This document shows, one piece after another, positions 43,195 through 52,476 of a stretch of DNA of 64,000 bases (its first letter is position 1; each line of letters begins with the position of its first letter). The stretch lies in the NCBI RefSeq assembly GCF_003597125.1, contig NZ_QYYA01000001.1:558001-622000 (forward strand). The letters run 5' to 3'. Below the pieces are notes generated by a model. The model was not told the DNA's origin. It was given only the letters and a program-made list of their open reading frames with translations, and searched no databases. The DNA is from Alcanivorax profundi (GTDB lineage Bacteria; Pseudomonadota; Gammaproteobacteria; Pseudomonadales; Alcanivoracaceae). Both the position numbers and the translations under genes were made by a program.

Positions 43195-44640
43195 ATGCAG
43201 TCATTAGGTTTGCCGGCGGTGACCGGCTTTGATGAGATGATCGGCTCGGGCAGTGAGGTGCGTCCACACTATACCGGCTACCACGACTGGCTGTTGCAAC
43301 AGGACCGACAGGTACTACAGCGAAAGCGCAAAGAGGCAGAACTGCAGTTTCACCGGGTGGGGATTACCTTCAATGTCTACGGTGAAGACAGTGGCACCGA
43401 ACGCCTGATTCCCTTCGATACCTTGCCACGCATTATTCCAGGCGCGGAGTGGCTGCAGCTGGAAAAGGGCGTTATTCAGCGCGTGCAGGCGCTTAACCTG
43501 TTTCTGCACGATATCTATCACGACCAGAACATTATCAAGGCCGGGCGGATTCCTGCCGAACAGATCTTTGGCAATGCCCAGTACCAGCCATGCATGCAGG
43601 ATGTGGATCTACCCAATCAAGTGTACTCCCAGATCAGCGGGGTAGACCTGATTCGTGATGATGCGGGTACCTGGTATGTGCTTGAGGATAATCTGCGCAC
43701 CCCGTCCGGGGTGAGCTACATGATTGAAAACCGGCGCATGATGATGCGCCTGTTCCCTGAGCTGTTTGCGCAGCAGACCGTGGCGCCGGTAGAGCACTAT
43801 CCGACCTTGTTGCTGGAGACCCTGCAGCAGAGCGCTGTCCACAGCCATCCCACGGTAGTGCTACTCACTCCCGGCCGCTTTAACAGTGCCTATTTCGAGC
43901 ATGCCTTTCTGGCCCAGCAAATGGGGATCGAGTTGGTGGAAGGGGCCGACCTGTTTGTGAAGGACGGTTATGTGTATATGCGCACCACCGCCGGGCCACA
44001 GCGGGTAGATGTGATTTACCGGCGTATTGATGATGCGTTTCTGGATCCACTGGCTTTTCGTGCGGACTCCATGCTCGGGGTGCCCGGGCTATTGTCGGTC
44101 TATCGTGAAGGGAATGTGGTGTTGGCCAATGCCGTGGGCACCGGCGTGGGGGACGACAAATCCATTTACCCCTATGTGCCGGACATGGTGCGTTTCTATC
44201 TGGATGAGGAGCCCATTCTTGCCAATGTGCCGACCTGGCAATGCCGCCGCGAAGCGGAGCTCAAGGAGGTCCTTGCGCGTTTGCCGGAACTGGTGGTCAA
44301 GGAAGTCCATGGTGCCGGGGGCTACGGCATGCTGGTGGGCCCGGCGGCGAGCCAGGCAGAAATCGAACAGTTCCGACAGCGGCTGTTAGCCGACCCGGAT
44401 AATTACATCGCCCAACCAACGCTGTCGTTGTCGACCTGTCCGATTTTTGTCGAGCAGGGCATTGCCCCCCGACATATCGACTTGCGTCCTTTTGTGCTCA
44501 GCGGCCATGACACCCGGGTGGTTCCCGGTGGGCTAACAAGGGTGGCCATGAGAGAAGGGTCGCTGGTGGTGAACTCGTCCCAGGGGGGCGGCACCAAGGA
44601 TACCTGGGTGCTGGAAGACGGGGAGGCGTCATCATGCTGA
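43195..44640 (+). CDS. Circularly permuted ATP-grasp protein of the Anbu cluster
   Basis: A 481-residue protein of the DUF404/DUF407 (COG2308) group, a circularly permuted type 2 ATP-grasp ligase. Visible: VLEDNLRTPSGVSYMIENR, a family hallmark with acidic metal ligands; VVLLTPGRFNSAYFEH; VDVIYRRIDDAFLDPLAFR; VVKEVHGAGGYGMLVGP, the nucleotide lysine-glycine loop; and HIDLRPFVLSG. It would form an amide or peptide bond using ATP, partner unknown. First gene of a four-gene operon; the next gene overlaps by 7 bases. Confidence 0.92.
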   Translation: MQSLGLPAVTGFDEMIGSGSEVRPHYTGYHDWLLQQDRQVLQRKRKEAELQFHRVGITFNVYGEDSGTERLIPFDTLPRIIPGAEWLQLEKGVIQRVQALNLFLHDIYHDQNIIKAGRIPAEQIFGNAQYQPCMQDVDLPNQVYSQISGVDLIRDDAGTWYVLEDNLRTPSGVSYMIENRRMMMRLFPELFAQQTVAPVEHYPTLLLETLQQSAVHSHPTVVLLTPGRFNSAYFEHAFLAQQMGIELVEGADLFVKDGYVYMRTTAGPQRVDVIYRRIDDAFLDPLAFRADSMLGVPGLLSVYREGNVVLANAVGTGVGDDKSIYPYVPDMVRFYLDEEPILANVPTWQCRREAELKEVLARLPELVVKEVHGAGGYGMLVGPAASQAEIEQFRQRLLADPDNYIAQPTLSLSTCPIFVEQGIAPRHIDLRPFVLSGHDTRVVPGGLTRVAMREGSLVVNSSQGGGTKDTWVLEDGEASSC

Positions 44641-45563
44641 GCCGTACCGCATCGGACCTGTACTGGCTGTCACGTTATTTTGAACGGGCGGAGAACACTG
44701 CCCGGATGCTGGATGTGGTCTGGAACCTGTCGCTGATTCGTTATGCCGTCGATACCCAGAAGGAGATCGCCGCGCCGTTGGCAATCACCGGGACCCTGGA
44801 TCACTACGGTGCCCGTTACGGCAGGGTGAGCATCGGCAACATACTGCACTTCTTTACGCTGGATGCGGATAGCCCGGCCAGTATCTACTCGTGTTTCCGG
44901 CTGGCCCGTGCAGGCGCCCATGCGGTACGCGGCAAGATTACTGCCGAGATGTGGGAAAGCGTCAACAGCACCTGGCTGGAGCTGCAAGAGATACGCCACA
45001 TGGGGTTGCAGGCCTACGGTGAAACCGCGTTTTTCGAGTGGGTCAAAAACCGTTCGCATCTGTTTCGGGGTGCCACCTACGGCACTCTGATGCGAAGCGA
45101 TACCTTTCGATTCTTGCGTTTGGGGACCTTCATCGAGCGGGCGGATAACACCGCAAGGATTCTCGATGTGAAGCATCGTGAAGGGCAGGAGGATTCCAAT
45201 GCCACAGTGGATTATTACCGCTGGCATGCGCTACTGCGTTCCGTGGGGGCCTATGAGGCCTTTCGTGAAATGTACAGCGAAACCATCAATGCCGAACGGG
45301 TTGCCGAGCTGTTGATCCTGAGCCCGGAGGTGCCGAGATCCTTGCTGTCCTGCTTGCAGGAGCTGTGTGACCTGTTGCCCGGGATTGAAGGGGACGCCGG
45401 ATTGCAGTCCAAGCGGTTGGCCGCGGTACAGCTTGCCCGCCTGCAATATGGCGATCTGGATCATATTGTCGATATTGGTTTGCACGATTACCTGACTGAC
45501 TTTCTGCGCCGCATCAATGAACTGGCGGACACCATTCAGAGCGAATATCTGGAGCTGGTATGA
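44634..45563 (+). CDS. Alpha-E domain protein of the Anbu cluster
   Basis: A 309-residue all-helical protein of the DUF403/alpha-E (COG2307) family: LSRTASDLYWLSRYFERAENTARML at the start and FIERADNTARILDVKHR in the middle, both carrying the E-R-A-D/E-N-T-A-R motif. It always accompanies the ATP-grasp protein. The ATG overlaps the previous stop by 7 bases; the stop overlaps the next start. No enzymatic role is established. Confidence 0.92.
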   Translation: MLSRTASDLYWLSRYFERAENTARMLDVVWNLSLIRYAVDTQKEIAAPLAITGTLDHYGARYGRVSIGNILHFFTLDADSPASIYSCFRLARAGAHAVRGKITAEMWESVNSTWLELQEIRHMGLQAYGETAFFEWVKNRSHLFRGATYGTLMRSDTFRFLRLGTFIERADNTARILDVKHREGQEDSNATVDYYRWHALLRSVGAYEAFREMYSETINAERVAELLILSPEVPRSLLSCLQELCDLLPGIEGDAGLQSKRLAAVQLARLQYGDLDHIVDIGLHDYLTDFLRRINELADTIQSEYLELV

Positions 45564-46357
45564 AACTGTCTATCAATCACCGTACCGAATACCGTTATTC
45601 TGAGCTGGTGCAGCATAGCACCCAGTATTTGCGGCTGACTCCCAGGCCCTCGTCGCGTCAGCGCATTCTGAATTGGCAGATGGCCTTGCCGGAATCTGCC
45701 GAGCGAGCGTCGGACGGGTACAACAACATTCTCCATGTGCTGACGCTGGATCGCCCCCATCAGGAAATCGCCTTGACGGTGAAAGGCGAAGTGGAGATCA
45801 CCGATGAAGACGGCGAAGACGCCGATCACCGACTCTCTCCCCTGGTATTCACCCGTTACACCACGCTGACGGAGCCGGATGAGGCGCTGCGGGCACTGGC
45901 CTCTGATTTGCCGGGAGACAACATGGGACGCAAGCTGGAGAACCTGAGTGAGACGATCCTGACGGCCATGCCCTTTACCCCGGGGGCAACCGATGTCGCT
46001 AGCAGTGCCAGTGCGGCGTACCGGGTCGGCAAGGGTGTCTGTCAGGATCACACTCATGTGTTTCTGGCGTGTTGCCGGGCGCTGGGGATGCCCGCCCGTT
46101 ATGTCAGTGGCTACCTGTATAGCCAGGACTCGTCCCATGTGGCCAGCCATGCCTGGGCAGAGGTCTGGCAGGACGATAGCTGGCACACCTTTGATGTGAC
46201 CAACCAGACTCGCCGCCCGCGTCATCATCTCAAGCTGGCGGTGGGCATGGATTATATGGACGCTTGTCCTGTCCGTGGCGTACGCTTTGGCGGCGGGGCC
46301 GAGTCCTTGCAGGCAGTGGCGCAAGTGAGCGAACTTGGGCCCGGGGACAATCAGTAA
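45560..46357 (+). CDS. Transglutaminase-like protease of the Anbu cluster
   Basis: A 265-residue protein with the N-terminal bacterial transglutaminase-like domain (LSINHRTEYRYSELVQHSTQYLRLTPR) and the catalytic core GKGVCQDHTHVFLACCRALGMPARYVSGYL (Cys), SHAWAEVW (His) and TFDVTNQTR (Asp). All three catalytic residues are present. It may cleave or form isopeptide bonds. ATGA overlap with the alpha-E gene. Anbu follows 21 bases later. Confidence 0.93.
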   Translation: MKLSINHRTEYRYSELVQHSTQYLRLTPRPSSRQRILNWQMALPESAERASDGYNNILHVLTLDRPHQEIALTVKGEVEITDEDGEDADHRLSPLVFTRYTTLTEPDEALRALASDLPGDNMGRKLENLSETILTAMPFTPGATDVASSASAAYRVGKGVCQDHTHVFLACCRALGMPARYVSGYLYSQDSSHVASHAWAEVWQDDSWHTFDVTNQTRRPRHHLKLAVGMDYMDACPVRGVRFGGGAESLQAVAQVSELGPGDNQ

Positions 46358-46378
46358 GGCACTTCAGGGAAAACAGAG

Positions 46379-47098
46379 ATGACCTATTGTGTGGCGATGG
46401 CGTTGCAGGACGGGCTGGTTTTCGCAGCGGACTCGCGCACCAATGCGGGGGTGGACCAGATTGCCACTTACCGCAAGTTGCATAAATTCCGAGTCGATGA
46501 TGAGCGACTGATCGTGATTCTGTCAGCGGGAAATCTGGCCACGACGCAAAGTGTCGTCAGCTTGTTACAGATGCGTTTGAACAGTGACAGGAAGCACCTG
46601 TTTGGAGTGTCCTCAATGTACGATGTCGCCACCCTTGTGGGTAGCACCAGTCGTGAGGTTCTCAAACGTGATGCCGGACTGAATCAGGGCACGGTGGATT
46701 TTGGCAGCAGCTTCATTGTTGGTGGCCAGATTCGCGGGGAGCAACCGCGTCTGTTTCTTGTGTACCCGGAAGGAAACTTTATCGAGTGCACTCCCGACAC
46801 CCCGTATTTTCAGATTGGCGAAAACAAATACGGCAAGCCGATTCTTGATCGGGTAGTGCAGTACGACCTGCCACTGAAACAGGGAGCCAAATGCGCCCTG
46901 ATCAGTCTGGATTCCACCATCCGTTCCAACCTGTCAGTAGGCCTGCCGCTGGATGTATTGATCTACGAGCGCGACAGTTTTGGCGGTGGTCGCCACCATG
47001 ATGTGACCAGTGACAATGACAGTTTCCGCAGTCTGGGCGACGCCTGGTCTCAGGGCCTGAGAGAGGCTTTTGCCAAGCTGCCGGACATGGAGTGGTAG
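46379..47098 (+). CDS. Anbu (proteasome-related ancestral beta subunit)
   Basis: A 239-residue Ntn-hydrolase. After Met removal the N-terminal residue is Thr (MTYC), with the proteasome-type Asp in FAADSRTNAG and a Lys in ATYRKLHKF, giving the Thr-Asp-Lys triad. AGNLATTQ is typical for Anbu. Anbu forms open helical or ring assemblies rather than the closed HslV rings. In other bacteria it is encoded with the same ATP-grasp, alpha-E and transglutaminase genes, as here. Substrate and partner ATPase are unknown. Confidence 0.93.
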   Translation: MTYCVAMALQDGLVFAADSRTNAGVDQIATYRKLHKFRVDDERLIVILSAGNLATTQSVVSLLQMRLNSDRKHLFGVSSMYDVATLVGSTSREVLKRDAGLNQGTVDFGSSFIVGGQIRGEQPRLFLVYPEGNFIECTPDTPYFQIGENKYGKPILDRVVQYDLPLKQGAKCALISLDSTIRSNLSVGLPLDVLIYERDSFGGGRHHDVTSDNDSFRSLGDAWSQGLREAFAKLPDMEW

Positions 47099-47111
47099 CG
47101 GCGAGGCAACG

Positions 47112-47137
47112 CGAGCCCTGAATATAAACAGGGCTCG
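47112..47137. terminator. Hairpin between Anbu gene and convergent transferase gene
   Basis: CGAGCCCTG (47112-47120) pairs perfectly with CAGGGCTCG (47129-47137) over an 8-base A/T-rich loop. It lies between two convergent stop codons; T-runs are short, so it may work in both directions with modest strength. Confidence 0.6.
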
Positions 47138-47153
47138 TTCTGGCATCATGGCG

Positions 47154-49193
47154 CTACTTGTCGTCTACATTGTCGTAGAACATATAGCGTGCGGTTTCAT
47201 ACTGGCCCCGTGCCAGCTCAAACAATTGCTGGAAGATTTCCGGCTGCTGTTCGGCGTAATCCTTGAAGGGATCTTCCTCATCCAGCTTGTGCAGGGTGGC
47301 ATTGCTGCCGTCGTGATTCATGCGCACAAACCAGTCTTTGGTAATGGCACCGTACACCGGTTGCGGGCCTTCCTGGAGTACCAGGAAGCTGGCGCGCTCA
47401 CCCTCAGCTGCCGGGATCTGGAAATCACGGCCCAGGGTGGTGTTGTGGTATTCCAGCCCGGCGAGGCCGGCCACCGTGGGCATTACATCCACCAGACCGA
47501 CAACGTCATCGATGACTCGTGGTTCAAGGAGCTTGGGAGCATAGATCATGTGCGGGACATGGTTACTTTCCAGCCCCAGCTTTTCCATGGCTGGCACCAT
47601 GTGAGGTAGTGTCGTAATGCGATTGTTATGGTCACCAAAAAATACGAAAAGTGTGTTGTCAAAATAGTCGCTGGTACGTGCCATTTTCATATATTCGCCA
47701 ATGTTGTAATCCAGCAGGCGAACGGCGTTGTATTGGGCATTGCTGCGGAAACCATTGGCGGCCAGCTTGTCTTCGGCGACATCACGGCGCTCAAAATCCC
47801 CATTGTTGGCGGGAATCGTAAACGGGCGATGGTTGCCGGCGGTTTGGATAAATGCAAAAAACGGCTGATCTGAAGGGACTGCATCAAGAATTTCATGCGA
47901 CTCGCGGAACAGTTCCAGATCGGAGATTCCCCAGACATCCACATTGGGTGCTTTCCAGTCGCCTTCCTCGTACAGTTCGAGCCCATCGATGCTCTGTTGA
48001 ACCAGCCCATTGATATTGGCCCAGCTGGCATTCCCGCCCACAAAATAGAATTTCCGGTAGCCCTTGAAGCCATTGAGAACCATGCGCTGATGACTGATAA
48101 GCGGGTTACGGCTGGCGCTTTCAGTCGGCGCCACATCGGGGATACCGGTAAAGGTTGCCCAGATTGTCTTGGCCGTGCCGGTGACGGGAACATAGAAGTT
48201 GGGGAAGAACCAGCCTTGTTCGGCAATGCTGTCCAGATTGGGGGTTGGGTCAAAAGGAGTACCGTAAGCTCCCACCCGACTGGCGCCAAGTGATTCGAGC
48301 ATGACAAAAACCACATTGGGAGGCTGTGAGGTATCCAGCTTGTGAGGCTGGATCTCTACTCGCCGGTCAAAGTTGAGGTCCTTACGTTGAGCCGGATCAA
48401 TCCCCAGGTATTCCGCGATCAGAGGGTAGTAGCGTGTTACCGTTTCCTTGTCATAGGGAGACGCCGGGATCAGGGTAGTATCGTAGAAATACAGTACGGG
48501 ATTCAGGCCAAGGGCGCCGAGTGCTTTATCGCCGCTCAGGAAGGCTTCGCTCCAGCGAAGCGGTATCGGATTGGCAAAGTTAATGTTGCTGACTCGCCCA
48601 AGGATGGCGAAGAAAAACAGTATAAAGCAGATCACAAAACCGATAGCGATCTGTCCTTTGCCGATGCGGGTGGCGGGGCGCTGCAGTAGCTTGCGTTCCA
48701 GTATCAATGCCACCCAAAAGGTTAGCCCGGTAAGGGCAAACCAGGCCAGCGTGATCCAGACAACGGGGTAGCTTTCCCAGACCATTTGGGTAGAGATGGC
48801 AGTGTCTTGCAGAAAGCGTAGAGCGGTGACATTCAACCTGACCCCTAGATAGGCGTAGTGACCCATATCCAGAAAATGGGTGAGCACTAGCAGCAGCAGG
48901 GCAAGCAAGAGGTAGGTGTGTGCCACGAAACGCATGGCTGCACTGGTTAGTAGATTAAAACGAGGGAACCAGGCCAGAGCTGCAAGAGGCAGCATCATCA
49001 GCAGTGCCAACCGTAAATCGAAGCGCAAGCCAATGCCCCAGGCATTCCACACCGTGGAGCTGGTGTAGTCCGGATTGCCTGAAACCTCAGAAAAACCGAA
49101 ATGAAAAATGGCACGCAATGTGACCATCAGCCCGAAAAACAGGGCGGTAATCGCCAACAGATAGTGAAGACGGCGGGACTTCATCCAGCTCAT
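47154..49193 (-). CDS. LTA-synthase-like sulfatase-family membrane transferase
   Basis: A 679-residue inner-membrane protein. Residues 1-215 contain about five helices; the remainder is a periplasmic alkaline-phosphatase-fold domain. Metal and catalytic residues are visible: VVFVMLESLGASRVGAYG (Glu), VPVTGTAKTIWATFTG (nucleophile Thr), and FVFFGDHNNR (Asp-His). The family includes lipoteichoic acid synthase and phosphoglycerol or phosphoethanolamine transferases. In a Gram-negative it probably decorates periplasmic glucans or lipids with phosphoglycerol. ATG 49193 has GGAG 6 bases upstream. Confidence 0.9.
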   Translation of the reverse strand: MSWMKSRRLHYLLAITALFFGLMVTLRAIFHFGFSEVSGNPDYTSSTVWNAWGIGLRFDLRLALLMMLPLAALAWFPRFNLLTSAAMRFVAHTYLLLALLLLVLTHFLDMGHYAYLGVRLNVTALRFLQDTAISTQMVWESYPVVWITLAWFALTGLTFWVALILERKLLQRPATRIGKGQIAIGFVICFILFFFAILGRVSNINFANPIPLRWSEAFLSGDKALGALGLNPVLYFYDTTLIPASPYDKETVTRYYPLIAEYLGIDPAQRKDLNFDRRVEIQPHKLDTSQPPNVVFVMLESLGASRVGAYGTPFDPTPNLDSIAEQGWFFPNFYVPVTGTAKTIWATFTGIPDVAPTESASRNPLISHQRMVLNGFKGYRKFYFVGGNASWANINGLVQQSIDGLELYEEGDWKAPNVDVWGISDLELFRESHEILDAVPSDQPFFAFIQTAGNHRPFTIPANNGDFERRDVAEDKLAANGFRSNAQYNAVRLLDYNIGEYMKMARTSDYFDNTLFVFFGDHNNRITTLPHMVPAMEKLGLESNHVPHMIYAPKLLEPRVIDDVVGLVDVMPTVAGLAGLEYHNTTLGRDFQIPAAEGERASFLVLQEGPQPVYGAITKDWFVRMNHDGSNATLHKLDEEDPFKDYAEQQPEIFQQLFELARGQYETARYMFYDNVDDK

Positions 49194-49442
49194 GGGTAAC
49201 TCCAGGTTGCAGGCCGAAAGTGAGGCCAACGATGAACGCAAAACAGGCGACTATGCTACCGGGATGAGGGACCTCGCGCATGGATTATTGGTCAGGTGCG
49301 GTGTTAATTTGATCAACATTGCTCGGAATGTCGTGTATCACCGGTGGTTTGTCCCGATTTCGCCTTTTCCTGCCGTTGGACCGATGCTATCAAAGAGCGC
49401 CTTAATAACTTTGGCGATCGCCATAGCTGCAGGAGAAGCATG

Positions 49443-50228
49443 ATGACCTTTGATGAGATTCTGGCCACGGTGGACGGCAACGGCAATGGCATCCTGCCTG
49501 AAGGCTGGGGACAGGGCCGGGCTTTGTTTGGTGGCCTGGTCGGCGCGGTGCTTTTCGAACATCTGGTCAAGAGCGTTGCCGGGGGGCGCCCCTTGCGCAG
49601 TTTCTCTCTGTCATTTGTTGCGCCGGCGGCGCCAGGGCCGGTGTCACTGCGTAGCGAGGTCCTCAGAGAGGGCAAGTCTGTGATGCAGGCATTGGTATCC
49701 GCGAGCCAGGATGATCAGGTGGTTTCGACCATGCTGGTGAGCCTGGGGGCTGCCCGGGACTCGGCTGTGGCCGTTGCCGGTCCTGCGGCACCCTCTATGC
49801 CTGGACCGGAGAAGAGCATGAGATTGCCGTTCATCAAGGGACTCACGCCGGACTTTCTGGACCACTTTGATATCCGCTATGCGAAGGGTATGCCGCCATT
49901 CAGCGGCAGTCAGGCCCCGGACTTTGCCGGCTATATGGGCTTCAAAACGGCGCCATCTGTAATGACCACGGCAGCACTGATCGCGCTGGTGGATACCTGG
50001 CCCCCCTCGGTATTACCCATGCTCAAGGGGCCTGCACCCGCGAGTTCATTGACTTGGACGATGGAGCTGCTTGACGATCCGGCAACTCGTTCCGCCGATA
50101 CCCTGTGGCAATATCAGGTGCATACGGACCAGTGTAGCGATGGTTACGGACAAAGCCGCGCGACCATCTGGGATGGTGATGGAAATCCGGTGGCGCTGAG
50201 CCGTCAGACCTTTACGGTATTTGCATGA
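49443..50228 (+). CDS. Acyl-CoA thioesterase-like hotdog protein
   Basis: A 261-residue protein with the double-hotdog layout of TesB-like/Acot thioesterases: ALFGGLVGAVLFEHLVKS, PLRSFSLSFVAPAAPGPVSLRSEVLREGKSVMQ and, in the second half, LWQYQVHTDQCSDGYGQSRATIWDGDGNPVALSRQ. Two ATGs lie together at 49440 and 49443; AGGAG favours the second. The acyltransferase overlaps its end by four bases, so these two are coupled and probably act on the same acyl-CoA pool. Confidence 0.85.
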   Translation: MTFDEILATVDGNGNGILPEGWGQGRALFGGLVGAVLFEHLVKSVAGGRPLRSFSLSFVAPAAPGPVSLRSEVLREGKSVMQALVSASQDDQVVSTMLVSLGAARDSAVAVAGPAAPSMPGPEKSMRLPFIKGLTPDFLDHFDIRYAKGMPPFSGSQAPDFAGYMGFKTAPSVMTTAALIALVDTWPPSVLPMLKGPAPASSLTWTMELLDDPATRSADTLWQYQVHTDQCSDGYGQSRATIWDGDGNPVALSRQTFTVFA

Positions 50229-50860
50229 AACAGGAATTGCCAGCAGTCACGCAGAAGAGACTCGGGCCACAAGTGCCCAGACGAGGCCACTGGTTGTTGG
50301 CGAGGCTGGGGCAGTTGATCCTGCGGTTAATGGGCTGGCGAATTGTGGGAATTCTGCCCAATGTGGACACAGCGGTCCTGGCTGTGGCGCCTCATACCTC
50401 TAATATCGATGGCCTCATTGGGCTGAGTGCGATCCAGTCTTTGCGTGTGCATGTGCGCTTTATGGGCAAGCACACCCTGTTTGAAGGCCGACTTGGCAAG
50501 CTGATGTATTGGCTGGGTGGTATCCCTGTCAATCGGGAGAGTGCCACTGATCTGGTAGAGCAGACCGTAGCGGTCATACAACAAGCACCATGCTGGTTGG
50601 GGATTGCTCCGGAAGGCACCCGCAAAGGGGCGGAGCGGTGGAAAACCGGGTTTTATCGCATTGCTGAAGCACTGGATGCGCCGATCGTAGTGCTAGGCTT
50701 CTGCTACCGCCGCAAACAAGTCCGCATTGTCGGTACGGTACAACCGAGCGGCGATATGGAGCGTGATCTGGCGAGCATGGTGGAGATGCTGGTGGATGTC
50801 GTGCCCCGGCATCCTGAGCGAATATCCCGGCCATTCAATGACAAAACGCCATTACCCTGA
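50225..50860 (+). CDS. Lysophospholipid acyltransferase (PlsC-like)
   Basis: A 211-residue membrane-associated enzyme. The catalytic H-x4-D is in VAPHTSNIDG, and the substrate-binding block is GIAPEGTRKGAERWKTGF, giving the E-G-T-R motif. Close to a small 1-acylglycerol-3-phosphate acyltransferase group, shorter than PlsC of E. coli. Overlaps the thioesterase stop and, by nine bases, the convergent GAF gene. Its acyl donor and acceptor are not certain. Confidence 0.88.
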   Translation: MKQELPAVTQKRLGPQVPRRGHWLLARLGQLILRLMGWRIVGILPNVDTAVLAVAPHTSNIDGLIGLSAIQSLRVHVRFMGKHTLFEGRLGKLMYWLGGIPVNRESATDLVEQTVAVIQQAPCWLGIAPEGTRKGAERWKTGFYRIAEALDAPIVVLGFCYRRKQVRIVGTVQPSGDMERDLASMVEMLVDVVPRHPERISRPFNDKTPLP

Positions 50861-52075
50861 GCGGCTTTGTTTCTCCTGCATGCGCTGCAGGAACTCTTCA
50901 CGCCGCTGCGCGGATTGAAGGGCAAAAGCCAGTGGGCGGTGGAGTTCGTTCAGCAATGCCATGTCGCTTTCCTCAAAGCTGTGGCTACTCGCCACTTCGA
51001 TGATCCCCAATGGTTGCTCCCCCTGATGCAGTGGCCATAGTAATACTGCGCCTGGCACGCGTTTTCCTTCTCCAACCTCTAGATCCAGGTACCCCTCAGG
51101 AACACTGTGTTGCTGGAGGGGGATTTTTTGCTGTAATGCGGCGCCAAGCAGGGATTCGTCTCTTTGCAGGTTTTTGCGCTCTTCCGCTTGGGCACTAAGC
51201 CCCCAGCTGGCGTGCCTGATCAGCCGCTCCTCTTCCAGAATATAGGCCGCTCCTGCCTTTGCGTTGATCTGGTCTACCAGGTACCCGAGCACTTTTTGAA
51301 GCAGTTCTGCAGATGTTAGATTCCCTGCAATCTTTTCCATAAAGTGATTCAGTTGCTGCTGCCGATAGGTGTCTCTTTCCACTTGTTCACGCCACAGGCG
51401 CAGTTGGCGTGATTCATTGTCCAACAGCAGGTGATTCGCAAAGTTTCGGCGCGCACCGACATCAAGGATGTAGCCGTTGACGGTACAGATAATCAACGGG
51501 ATTGCGAAGAACAGCATCATTGGTAACAGCGGCAGGGAAACGTGAAGTGCCAGGCTGCCCAACAAGGCTATGGCAAGCGCAACCAGACAGGTAATCAGGG
51601 TTTGCCGGGGTGGCAGCCGCAGAATCGAAAAACCGATAATGAGAAGATAGATGGTTTCAAAAGCGGCGATTTGTCCTGCGAAAGATCCATTTAGATAAAT
51701 CGCGCCCAACAGTGCCCCACTGATCGACAGCCCCAGTGACAGATACATGATGGCGACAGCCAGTGGCTTGAGCCAGGAAAGTCGAGTCGATGCCCACAAA
51801 CCCATGAGCGCCAGGGCGATGGGATAAACCCCAAAATTTCGCCATAGCGTCATTTCTTCAGAGCGGATCAGGACCATCACTGGCAACACGACTAACAGGT
51901 AGATGCCCGTAAGCAAGTAAACGGACTGGTGGATCAGCACGCGCGCACGACGATAGGCATACGCCAGGTAGTGTTTTTCCCGCGCTGGATCGAAGTTCAC
52001 CATGGTGGTGTTAAGCGACTGGCGTAGAGTGTTTACCTGTTGCTCGGTCAGCGCATCGGACATGTCTGTAGCCAT
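50852..52075 (-). CDS. Membrane GAF-domain protein
   Basis: A 407-residue protein: cytoplasmic N-terminus, six hydrophobic helices at about residues 50-200 (SVYLLTGIYLLVVLPVMVLI and others), a linker helix and a GAF domain at about 240-390 (EKIAGNLTSAELLQKVLGYLV, AGAAYILEEERLI, VPGAVLLWPLHQGEQPLGIIEVASS). There is no kinase, GGDEF or HD output, so it is a sensor without a visible output. ATG 52075 follows AGGAT by 5-6 bases. Ligand unknown. Confidence 0.8.
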   Translation of the reverse strand: MATDMSDALTEQQVNTLRQSLNTTMVNFDPAREKHYLAYAYRRARVLIHQSVYLLTGIYLLVVLPVMVLIRSEEMTLWRNFGVYPIALALMGLWASTRLSWLKPLAVAIMYLSLGLSISGALLGAIYLNGSFAGQIAAFETIYLLIIGFSILRLPPRQTLITCLVALAIALLGSLALHVSLPLLPMMLFFAIPLIICTVNGYILDVGARRNFANHLLLDNESRQLRLWREQVERDTYRQQQLNHFMEKIAGNLTSAELLQKVLGYLVDQINAKAGAAYILEEERLIRHASWGLSAQAEERKNLQRDESLLGAALQQKIPLQQHSVPEGYLDLEVGEGKRVPGAVLLWPLHQGEQPLGIIEVASSHSFEESDMALLNELHRPLAFALQSAQRREEFLQRMQEKQSRSG

Positions 52076-52209
52076 GGGGATCCTGTTGTTGTTATGTGCT
52101 GTCTGTGCCAGAGAGTGTAGCAATGATTCCCGGTAGTATTTCCTGTGACAGGATAAGCGGTTATTGTCTACCGATGGTACCTATCGTCAACGAATGAACA
52201 GGAACAAAC

Positions 52210-52476
52210 ATGACCGATACTGCCCGTTTTGAACAAGCCCAGAAAGATGTAAAAACGCTGGAGCGTAAGCCTTCCAATGATGACTTGCTGTTTCTTTACT
52301 CTCATTACAAGCAGGGAAGCGCCGGGGACGTTTCTGGTAAACGCCCGGGGATGCTCGACATGGTTGGCCGAGCAAAGTATGACGCCTGGGCTAAACTGAA
52401 GGGTATGTCTTCTGATGATGCCCGGCAGAAGTACATAACCAAGGTTGAAAGCCTACTTGAATCCCACAAGGGTTGA
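52210..52476 (+). CDS. Acyl-CoA-binding protein (ACBP)
   Basis: An 88-residue four-helix protein, the normal ACBP size. Family landmarks: FEQAQKDVKTLERKPSNDDLLFLYSHYKQ, then GDVSGKRPGMLDMVGRAKYDAWAKLKGMS, DDARQKYITKVE; the Lys and Tyr that hold acyl-CoA (YKQ, KY-D-AW) are kept. It probably buffers long-chain acyl-CoA. ACBP is found in few bacteria. Its end overlaps the convergent TPR gene by 24 bases. Confidence 0.95.
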   Translation: MTDTARFEQAQKDVKTLERKPSNDDLLFLYSHYKQGSAGDVSGKRPGMLDMVGRAKYDAWAKLKGMSSDDARQKYITKVESLLESHKG

